Below, in pieces: positions 23,081 to 29,028 of a DNA stretch of 33,021 nt (within the stretch, counting starts at the first letter, position 1; every line of letters starts with the position of its first letter). The notes under the pieces were generated by a model. That model saw only the letters and a program-made list of their open reading frames with translations, made no database searches and had not been told where the DNA came from. The stretch is from JAAFIP01 sp031428975. GTDB lineage: Bacteria > Pseudomonadota > Gammaproteobacteria > Burkholderiales > Burkholderiaceae_C. The translations under genes were made by a program, and so were the position numbers. The stretch spans positions 1-33,021 of the forward strand of contig JANOYR010000061.1 of the NCBI GenBank assembly GCA_031428975.1, written 5' to 3'.

Positions 23081-23842
23081 ATGGAAAACAATCAATTGCA
23101 GCGTGACAACATGGTTCATACGCAGGCTGCAGCCCCCGAGCTGGTCATGCTGCTGGCGGTGCTAGACCAAGTGGACTACGGCATGGCAGTGGTGCAGGCC
23201 GACACGGGGCAGCTGGTGTATGCCAACCGCTTGGCGCAAAGTGCGCTGCATCCGGCCAGCACCCAGCCCACGGGGCTGGTGGTGGCCAACGGGCGGGTGT
23301 GTGCCCGAAACCCTGCGCATGGCGCAGAGCTGGCGCACGCGCTCTTGCGCACCCAAGCGCGGCTGCGCGGATTGCTAAGTTTGGTGGGAGGGGGCGCTAG
23401 CGAAACAACGGTGGCGGTAGTGCCATTAGACGCGCCGCTGCCATTGGGCTTAAACAGGCCAGCGGATTGCCAAGATCAGAAGCAAAGCGCTACTGAAAAC
23501 ATAGCTATAAATGACCACTCCCTATACGCTATGCTGGTATTTGCCAAGCAGCGCCTGTGTGACAGCACCAGCATCACCATGTTTGCCCAAGAAAAAGGCC
23601 TGACTGGAGCGGAAGGTCAGGTGCTGGCCCGCGTGTGTGAGGGCCTGCGGCCGCAGCAAATTGCGGTGCGCCAGGGGGTGCAAATATCCACTGTGCGCAC
23701 CCAGTTGCGCAGCATTCGCCAAAAAACCGCCAGCGACAGTGTGCGCGAGCTGGTTGACATGGTGTCGGTGCTGCCACCGCTGGCGCGGCATATGCAGCAG
23801 TTTTTTGAGCCGCAGCAAGCGGTGGGAGCGGTTTTTGGCTAA
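23081..23842 (+). CDS. PAS-like / LuxR-type transcriptional regulator
   Basis: This 253-residue protein has an N-terminal PAS-like sensor region (LLAVLDQVDYGMAVVQADTG and QLVYANRLAQ, about 25-60). Its C-terminal LuxR/GerE helix-turn-helix begins at about residue 175 (LTGAEGQVLARVCEGLRPQQ, then GVQISTVRTQLRSIRQKT). The layout matches Burkholderiales regulators whose signal is unknown. GGAG at 23071-23074 is placed correctly for the ATG at 23081 rather than the ATG at 23069. The linker around residues 135-155 (ENIAINDHSLYAM) may hold a decayed copy of the dispersed element. The regulator is followed by a Crp/Fnr gene in the same direction after about 100 bases. Confidence 0.82.
   Translation: MENNQLQRDNMVHTQAAAPELVMLLAVLDQVDYGMAVVQADTGQLVYANRLAQSALHPASTQPTGLVVANGRVCARNPAHGAELAHALLRTQARLRGLLSLVGGGASETTVAVVPLDAPLPLGLNRPADCQDQKQSATENIAINDHSLYAMLVFAKQRLCDSTSITMFAQEKGLTGAEGQVLARVCEGLRPQQIAVRQGVQISTVRTQLRSIRQKTASDSVRELVDMVSVLPPLARHMQQFFEPQQAVGAVFG
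23501..23536 (+). repeat. Possible decayed copy of the dispersed element in the LuxR-type gene
   Basis: ATAGCTATAAATGACCAC matches the first half of the family core, and the frame gives I-A-I-N-D-H, the same frame as in hldD and senA. The second half has diverged (TCCCTATACGCT). It sits in a linker between sensor and DNA-binding domains, where insertions would be tolerated. Chance similarity is possible. Confidence 0.35.
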
Positions 23843-23945
23843 GCCTACAACGCAAGCCCTTGCCAAAACAACGCGTCGGCAGGCGCTAACATGGGGTAAA
23901 GTTACCAAAACTGCCCATGTATCGCAACTGCTTAGTATCCACGCC

Positions 23946-24593
23946 ATGCCGACTTTAAATACCGAAGCCTTTGACGGTGCCGCAGGCGCTTTGCTACACG
24001 AGCTGGCCCATGCCGGCGTAGAGCGCAGCTACCGCAAGGGCAGCATCCTGATCCATGAAGAGGACACCGGCGACACGCTGTTTATCATTCTCTCGGGTCA
24101 GGTCAAAATTTATTGCACCGACAAAGCCGACAAAGAAATCACCTTTGGGGTGTTTGGCGCTGGCGAGTATTTTGGCGAGATGGCGCTAGACGGCGGCGCT
24201 CGCTCGGCCAGCGTGGCCACCCTGCAAGCCACCACCTGTGCGCTGGTTACCCGCACCACGCTCTTAGGCTTTATAGCCAAGCACCCCGAATTTGCGCTTA
24301 CTTTGCTGTCAAAAGTGATCAACCGCCTGCGCATGGCCACCAGCAGCGCCCGCAGTTTGGCCTTTATTGACGTGTATGGCCGCCTGCGCACTTGCCTGAC
24401 CGAGCTGGCCAGAGCGCAGCCCGACGGCACCCAGCGCATACAAGAGCGCATCACCCACCAAGAAATAGCCAGCCGCGCCGGTTGCAGCCGAGAAATGGTC
24501 AGCCGCATTCTTAAAGACCTAGAAAACGGCGGCTACATACGCGTTGAAAAGCGCGTGATCGTGTTGGTCAATAAGCTGCCTGCGCGGTGGTGA
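23946..24593 (+). CDS. Crp/Fnr-family transcriptional regulator
   Basis: The 215-residue protein has a cyclic-nucleotide-binding-type beta barrel (KGSILIHEEDTGDTLFIILS, GQVKIYCTD, then VFGAGEYFGEMALDGGARSA). A dimer helix follows, and then a winged helix-turn-helix (RITHQEIASRAGCSREMVSR, ILKDLENGGYI). FGEMALDGGARSA keeps the E and R-S positions that bind cAMP phosphate in Crp, so cAMP or a related ligand is plausible. There is no Fnr-type cysteine cluster. I start at ATG 23946; the frame is open much further upstream but overlaps the previous gene. A class III cyclase gene lies 1.3 kb downstream, a possible source of ligand. Confidence 0.88.
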   Translation: MPTLNTEAFDGAAGALLHELAHAGVERSYRKGSILIHEEDTGDTLFIILSGQVKIYCTDKADKEITFGVFGAGEYFGEMALDGGARSASVATLQATTCALVTRTTLLGFIAKHPEFALTLLSKVINRLRMATSSARSLAFIDVYGRLRTCLTELARAQPDGTQRIQERITHQEIASRAGCSREMVSRILKDLENGGYIRVEKRVIVLVNKLPARW

Positions 24594-24628
24594 GGCAGTT
24601 GTTTGTCAGAATAATTACTACACTATTC

Positions 24629-24664
24629 ATAGCAGTATATGGCCATATGACGCTGACATAGGGC
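24629..24664 (+). repeat. Dispersed 36-base element between Crp/Fnr and nucleotidyltransferase genes
   Basis: The plus strand reads ATAGCAGTA, TATGGCCATATGAC, GCTGACATAGGGC, followed by TAAAAACTATAAATC. The last part keeps a TATAAA end like the senA copy. It lies directly downstream of the leftward nucleotidyltransferase pair and may have ended its second gene. Confidence 0.8.
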
Positions 24665-24677
24665 TAAAAACTATAAA

Positions 24678-24749
24678 TCAGCCCAGTAAACGCTCTGCTT
24701 GCGCCACGCAGCGACGCGCCGTGGCCGCCAACACTTCAGGTAATTTCAC
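24678..24749 (-). pseudogene. Stub of the partner gene of the minimal nucleotidyltransferase
   Basis: A 23-codon frame starts with a GTG that overlaps the stop of the nucleotidyltransferase gene (GTGA) and reads MKLPEVLAATARRCVAQAE, then R-L-L-G and stop. Minimal nucleotidyltransferases are normally followed by a four-helix HEPN-type partner of 100-150 residues with exactly this overlap. The frame here stops 13 bases before the dispersed element. I infer a truncated partner, but the stub is too short to assign by sequence. Confidence 0.4.
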
Positions 24750-25045
24750 AAGAGCACCCCCTGCACCAAAGCCACGCGGTGAACCGCAAGCAGCTGCAAA
24801 TTAGGCGCTTTAATCAGCACGTCCACCTTGCGGCCCTGCATGGCCCTAGACACACGCGCCCCAAGCTGCGCGGCCAGCAAAGCAGGCTGTGCCACAGGCT
24901 CAGCCATGTCTAGCAACAAATCCACATCACCGCCCCGCGCCGCATCGTCCACCCGCGAGCCAAACAGCCACACCTGCGCAGAATCCCCTGCAAGCTGGGC
25001 TACAAGCGAGCGAATAGTGGCGATATGGTTTGGGCTAAGGCGCAT
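24746..25045 (-). CDS. Minimal nucleotidyltransferase (MNT) domain protein
   Basis: The 99-residue protein has the nucleotidyltransferase core VWLFGSRVDDAARGGDVDLL, with GS and the D-x-D metal pair, and a later acidic strand VDVLIKAP. Such small proteins are antitoxins in HEPN-MNT modules, where they AMPylate or otherwise silence the HEPN ribonuclease. Here the expected partner seems to be reduced to a 23-residue stub downstream. Only 26 bases separate its start from the end of the next leftward gene (the VapC-like toxin). Confidence 0.8.
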   Translation of the reverse strand: MRLSPNHIATIRSLVAQLAGDSAQVWLFGSRVDDAARGGDVDLLLDMAEPVAQPALLAAQLGARVSRAMQGRKVDVLIKAPNLQLLAVHRVALVQGVLL

Positions 25046-25071
25046 GGGGGGATTTTACGCTTGGCGTGCGC

Positions 25072-25461
25072 TCAAGCCACAGCCACCCAGTTTTCTAATC
25101 CGCGCAAACCGTATGCGTCAAAATCAGCCACATTGTTTGTCACCAACACCACGTTTAATGCCAAGGCATGCGCAGCAATCATTCTGTCAAAGCTGCTTTT
25201 TCTGTTTGGAAATTGTTGCGACAACTGTCCGAATCTGGCCGCTGCTTTGATGTCAAAGGGCACGACAGCAATCAACGCCAATATGGCATCAAACAGAGAC
25301 TCGTCGTTGTGGGTATTTAGCCCGCAAGACAGCTCAGCCCACGTGATTGAACTGATGACGACATCGCCCTTGCGGCATTGCTTGAATCTGTCAATGACCT
25401 GCTGCGGTTGCTCGTTCATTAAATAAATACAAATATTCGTGTCCAGCATGTACTGCATCAT
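25072..25461 (-). CDS. vapC: VapC-type PIN-domain toxin
   Basis: The 129-residue PIN ribonuclease has all expected acidic sites: YMLDTNICIYLM at the start, ISSITWAELSCGL, SSFDRMIAAHALAL and LVTNNVADF near the end. It is closest in feel to tRNA-fMet-cleaving VapC toxins of enterobacteria (MLDTNICIYLM), though the target is not proven. Two adjacent ATGs (25461 and 25458) follow a purine-rich GGGGTCAGAC; longer frames overlap vapB and are unlikely. It is the second gene of a vapBC operon, 16 bases after the antitoxin stop. Confidence 0.9.
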   Translation of the reverse strand: MMQYMLDTNICIYLMNEQPQQVIDRFKQCRKGDVVISSITWAELSCGLNTHNDESLFDAILALIAVVPFDIKAAARFGQLSQQFPNRKSSFDRMIAAHALALNVVLVTNNVADFDAYGLRGLENWVAVA

Positions 25462-25477
25462 GTCTGACCCCAATTTT

Positions 25478-25723
25478 TTATCGATTTCTATCAGATTCAA
25501 TGAACTCAGGGCGCTTCATAACGCCACCAACAGCGTGCTTTTTAAGCGCCTTGAACAACTTAGGAACAGATTCCATGGTGCGTTCAATTGGCTGAACAAT
25601 GATTGTGTCGCCCTCACGCACAAGGCTTAACTCAGTTTTGGGCGGAAACGCCAAGCCCGCTGGTAGGCGAACAGCTTGCGAGTTTCCCGCTTGAAACTGG
25701 CGGGTTGTATAGTGCGTTTGCAT
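25478..25723 (-). CDS. vapB: VapB antitoxin (AbrB/SpoVT-like swapped hairpin)
   Basis: The 81-residue antitoxin starts THYTTRQFQAGNSQAVRLPA, the AbrB-type DNA-binding strand seen in VapB proteins (F-x-x-G-N-S-Q-A-V-R-L-P). After EGDTIIVQPIE comes a C-terminal segment that would occlude the VapC active site. AAAGGAA lies just upstream of the ATG at 25721-25723. Inverted repeat ATTAAA-TTCC-TTTAAT overlaps that ribosome site and is the likely autoregulatory operator. Intact antitoxin and toxin suggest a functional module. Confidence 0.9.
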   Translation of the reverse strand: MQTHYTTRQFQAGNSQAVRLPAGLAFPPKTELSLVREGDTIIVQPIERTMESVPKLFKALKKHAVGGVMKRPEFIESDRNR

Positions 25724-25724
25724 G

Positions 25725-25740
25725 ATTAAATTCCTTTAAT
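25725..25740. promoter_or_regulatory. Inverted repeat over the vapB ribosome site
   Basis: ATTAAA (25725-25730) and TTTAAT (25735-25740) form a perfect six-base inverted repeat around TTCC, directly before the vapB ATG on the minus strand. It covers the Shine-Dalgarno sequence. VapBC complexes commonly bind inverted repeats at their own promoters, so this is a reasonable operator candidate. Confidence 0.45.
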
Positions 25741-25866
25741 GTAATAACATGGTATCACACGCTGGGTTTTTACAGCTATCTAAAAATACTTCGCAAACAA
25801 AAGGGGATTTAAGGACGAGCGGATTCCATGCCGCCGCCTAAATCCGTACTTAAATGCAACAAAATC

Positions 25867-25880
25867 TGCAACGCGTTGCA
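25867..25880. promoter_or_regulatory. Perfect 14-base palindrome upstream of the cyclase gene
   Basis: TGCAACGCGTTGCA is a perfect palindrome ending 41 bases before the cyclase ATG at 25922. Its size and symmetric TGCAA half-sites resemble operators of dimeric helix-turn-helix repressors of the LacI/GalR kind. It lies in an AT-rich stretch with TATATG at 25894-25899. The regulator is unknown; the site may control the three-gene set that follows. Confidence 0.45.
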
Positions 25881-25921
25881 AAAAGCTAGCATTTATATGC
25901 ATTTCATACTACATATTGGGT

Positions 25922-27751
25922 ATGACAGATTCGCCCGCACCGCCTAATATTCCCCCAAGCAGTAGCCCCATCGGCAACAATTTTGATGCCGACACGCTGG
26001 CTCCCCGCGAACTGCGGGTGGTGCTGGTGTGCGATGTGGTGGAGTCGGTGCGCTGGATGGAGCAAGATGAAGACGATGCGGTGTCCCGTTGGCAAGCTTT
26101 CACGCAGCATGTGCGCCACAGCATTGTGCCTGCGCACGGGGCCAGCGTGGTTAAAAGCACCGGAGACGGCATGATGATTGAATTTGCCAGCGCCCGCAGC
26201 GCCGTGCAAGCGTCAGCTGCCATGCACAGCGCCGCCGCGCTGGCCAACCAAGGCAAGCAGCCCGAGCGCTTCATGCTGCTGCGCGCAGGCATCCACGAAA
26301 CCCACGCCCGCCGCGATGCCTTCGACCTGTATGGCCACGGCGTGAATCTGGCAGCACGCATCACGACCCTAGCCGGCCCGGGCGAAACCATAGTAAGCGC
26401 CCCCGTGCGTGACCACCTGACCGACACCCTAGACGGTGACATAGAAGACATGGGGGAGTGTTATTTAAAGCATATAGCCGAGCCACAGCGCGTGTACCGC
26501 ATAGGCACAGCCAGCGCTGAGCCCATATTAGTGCCCGTGCGTGAATACGCCGAGCCGCTGCAGCCAACCATAGCTGTAATCCCTTTTGAATCGCGCAGCC
26601 ACGCACCCGAAGATTTTGCGATTGGGGAGTTGATTGCGGATGGGGTGATTGGATTACTGGGACAGACTAAAGAACTACGCATAATTTCCAGACTATCAAC
26701 AACGGCTTTACGCTCGAACCTCACGTCTTTCAGTGCAGCCCAGCGATGCCTTGCTGCAAATTTCATCGCAAGCGGTAGTTACATTGTTTCAGGAGACGAA
26801 TTACTCGTTCAGGTTGAATTATCAAATACATCGAATAGCGAGGTAATTTGGAGTACGCGCATTAAAACAAAAATTGGAGATTTGCTACTAATCGAAAGCG
26901 AAACTTGTAGCCAAATTGCAAACGGAGTGCATTGCAGCTTAATGAATCAACAAGCTCAACGCGCGCTGACTCATCCAATACCTACCTTGACCGGATATTC
27001 TTTGCTTTTAGGTAGTATAAATTTGATGCACAGATCTAGTAACAAAGAGTTTCTACGCAGCCGCGAAGCTTTAGATCATTTAATTGAGCGCCATAAAAAA
27101 AATGCGTTGGTACGCGCATGGAGCGGTAAATGGCATATTTTGAGTGTTGTGCGTGGCATCAGCCCAAACAGTCGTCTGGATACGCAATGTGCTTTAGATG
27201 AAACGAATAGAGCGCAAGATATTGAACCTTCTAGCGCGTATGCGTTAGCGATACAAGGGCATGCCATTTGCCATTTAGCAAACGATCCCGTATCGGCGCT
27301 AGAAAAGATAAACCAAGCTATTGCGCTTAACCCAAACGAATCTGTTGCATGGCTCTACAAAAGTGTATGGTCGTCTATGTGGGGCACAGTCGATGATGCT
27401 GTAATTCAAGCGGAAAACGCGAAATCACTCTCCCCCATTGATCCCATGGCGTATTACTACAACATGATCTTGACGGGGGCCTATGCATTTGCGGGGCAGT
27501 ATGACAAGGCCATTGCATCTGGCAATCTATCTCTGCGACAAAACAAGCACCATTCACCTACTTTGCGCGTAATCCTGCTTGCGCAATATGAATCCGGAAT
27601 GATTATGGCTGCCAAGCAAACTTTGGCGGCACTGCTAAACGAGACACCACAGCTGACCGTACAAAGTTATTTAAGTATGGGCAACGGCCATAGTCAGTCG
27701 CGGCAAAGAGTAGCGACTGCTTTGCGTGCGCTGGGGCTTAAAGAAAATTAA
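25922..27751 (+). CDS. Class III nucleotide cyclase with TolB-like and TPR regions
   Basis: The 609-residue protein should make a cyclic nucleotide. Residues 30-195 form a class III catalytic domain: metal ligands D38 in VLVCDVVES and D82 in VVKSTGDGMMIEF, and the N142/R146 pair in GHGVNLAARI. Residues about 213-350 (QPTIAVIPFESRSHAPEDFA, IGELIADGVIGLLGQTKELR) match the TolB-like part common in proteobacterial cyclases. From about 420 there are TPR-type helices (SSAYALAIQGHAICHLANDP onward). There is no signal peptide or membrane span. GC content is high through the catalytic domain and falls sharply from about base 26600. The ATG at 25922 is preferred to a TTG at 25916. Probable first gene of an operon. 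Confidence 0.88.
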   Translation: MTDSPAPPNIPPSSSPIGNNFDADTLAPRELRVVLVCDVVESVRWMEQDEDDAVSRWQAFTQHVRHSIVPAHGASVVKSTGDGMMIEFASARSAVQASAAMHSAAALANQGKQPERFMLLRAGIHETHARRDAFDLYGHGVNLAARITTLAGPGETIVSAPVRDHLTDTLDGDIEDMGECYLKHIAEPQRVYRIGTASAEPILVPVREYAEPLQPTIAVIPFESRSHAPEDFAIGELIADGVIGLLGQTKELRIISRLSTTALRSNLTSFSAAQRCLAANFIASGSYIVSGDELLVQVELSNTSNSEVIWSTRIKTKIGDLLLIESETCSQIANGVHCSLMNQQAQRALTHPIPTLTGYSLLLGSINLMHRSSNKEFLRSREALDHLIERHKKNALVRAWSGKWHILSVVRGISPNSRLDTQCALDETNRAQDIEPSSAYALAIQGHAICHLANDPVSALEKINQAIALNPNESVAWLYKSVWSSMWGTVDDAVIQAENAKSLSPIDPMAYYYNMILTGAYAFAGQYDKAIASGNLSLRQNKHHSPTLRVILLAQYESGMIMAAKQTLAALLNETPQLTVQSYLSMGNGHSQSRQRVATALRALGLKEN

Positions 27752-27777
27752 CGTAACCATTCATCAAAGGAGAAAAT

Positions 27778-28974
27778 ATGGCTTTAAATCCATTAAGCGG
27801 CGCTGGTAGCGAAGCATTCAGTGGGGCTGGTTCTGGTGCAGGATCTGGCGCGGGCAGTGGCGCTGGCTCAGGGGCTGGTTCTGGCGCAGGTTCTGGCGCA
27901 GGAAGCGGCGCTGGCAGTGGCGCAGGTAGCGATAGTTTTGGGGTTGGGCATGGCACACTCCATGAGGCACTCAGGCGTAATCGCGAAGCGATTTGTGATC
28001 CCGGGTCATCTGGCAGATACCAACCAACTAACATAACGCAGCTAATCGTTGGTGATTACACAACGGATATCGAAACACTCAAACTGAAACTTGCACGCTG
28101 GGAACCCTGGGTGATTGGCTACCTTGGTGTTCAAGATTTACTTACCCATTTATCTTACACAACAACAAAAACCGAGGAAAGTGTCACAATTCATGTTGAC
28201 AATGTTTCTTCATTGACCATCACTCGCCCCACGCTTGACCAATTTACCAACGAGCTACCAGAGGTAATTGACCTAGCGCAATACCGCGATGACCGACAGA
28301 GCGAAATTCTGGTGCAAAGAAGTGATTCGACGCTGTTCTGGCAGTCCATATTGCCATGGAATGCGGCTGCGTTTCCGAACACAGCGGCTCTGCTCAATAT
28401 TGCTATACAAACGGTCATTTATGTGCACATGCGCCTTAAGCATGATTTTGCGTGTTTGCGCCCCGATCAATTTTCACCGCAAGTGCAACCCTTGATACCA
28501 ACCCCGCGCCACGGTGCTTTTCCCATGGGGCACATGGCCGAGGCTACGGTTACTAGCCAACTACTTGCAGCGCTCACCAAGGGCAGTGCTTCTGCTAACC
28601 AGCCTTCGCCTGAATGGCTTGCTCTGCAAGATCAACTGTGGAGGCAAGCAAGAAGAATAGGTGATAACCGCGTAATAGCAGGCGTGCATTTTCCGGTTGA
28701 TATAGCTGGTGGCGCTGCGGTTGGCCTATGGGTTGCAAAATACATCATGTCAGTGTGTGACCAAAGTTATGCTAAAGATTTGGTAGGCACTAGAAGCTTC
28801 ACAGCAGCCGATTACACCGCTGAGACGCGGCTAGCATTACTGTCTAGCAACACTAAACTTTGGGATTCTTTACCACTGAGTGGCACAAATGGCATTAACG
28901 TAACTTCAGTCTTACTGCAAAACCTTTGGCGTGATGCGCGCACTGAGTGGGAGCGGCTTGATGCAGTCGTATAA
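27778..28974 (+). CDS. PAP2 / vanadium haloperoxidase-like protein with Gly-Ala-Ser repeat N-terminus
   Basis: The C-terminal half of this 398-residue protein carries the three-part acid phosphatase/vanadium haloperoxidase signature. It reads K221-x6-R228-P229 (KHDFACLRP), P249-M-G-H252 (GAFPMGHMAEA) and N297-R298-x5-H304-x3-D308 (NRVIAGVHFPVDIAGG). Spacing fits the family. The usual serines of PSGH and SR are replaced by Met and Asn. Residues 16-51 are nine exact Gly-Ala-Gly-Ser units. I see no signal peptide or membrane anchor. AGGAG six bases before the ATG gives good initiation, 26 bases after the cyclase stop. It could be a phosphatase or an oxidising haloperoxidase; sequence alone does not decide. 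Confidence 0.78.
   Translation: MALNPLSGAGSEAFSGAGSGAGSGAGSGAGSGAGSGAGSGAGSGAGSGAGSDSFGVGHGTLHEALRRNREAICDPGSSGRYQPTNITQLIVGDYTTDIETLKLKLARWEPWVIGYLGVQDLLTHLSYTTTKTEESVTIHVDNVSSLTITRPTLDQFTNELPEVIDLAQYRDDRQSEILVQRSDSTLFWQSILPWNAAAFPNTAALLNIAIQTVIYVHMRLKHDFACLRPDQFSPQVQPLIPTPRHGAFPMGHMAEATVTSQLLAALTKGSASANQPSPEWLALQDQLWRQARRIGDNRVIAGVHFPVDIAGGAAVGLWVAKYIMSVCDQSYAKDLVGTRSFTAADYTAETRLALLSSNTKLWDSLPLSGTNGINVTSVLLQNLWRDARTEWERLDAVV
27823..27930 (+). repeat. Nine tandem 12-base units encoding Gly-Ala-Gly-Ser
   Basis: Codons 16-51 of the PAP2-like gene are nine consecutive 12-base units. Every unit encodes Gly-Ala-Gly-Ser, but codons vary freely (GGC/GGT/GGA/GGG, GCT/GCA/GCG, AGT/AGC/TCT/TCA). The protein repeat is exact while the DNA repeat is not. 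Confidence 0.9.
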
Positions 28975-29028
28975 GTCAATCCCATCCCGCAAATTGTCGC
29001 GATTACAGGCGCATGATAAGGGGGACAC

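Noticed and set aside
27738..28034. Antisense proline/alanine repeat open frame
   Set aside because: It is the reverse strand of the Gly-Ala-Gly-Ser repeat, whose sense frame carries a ribosome site and a full enzyme domain.
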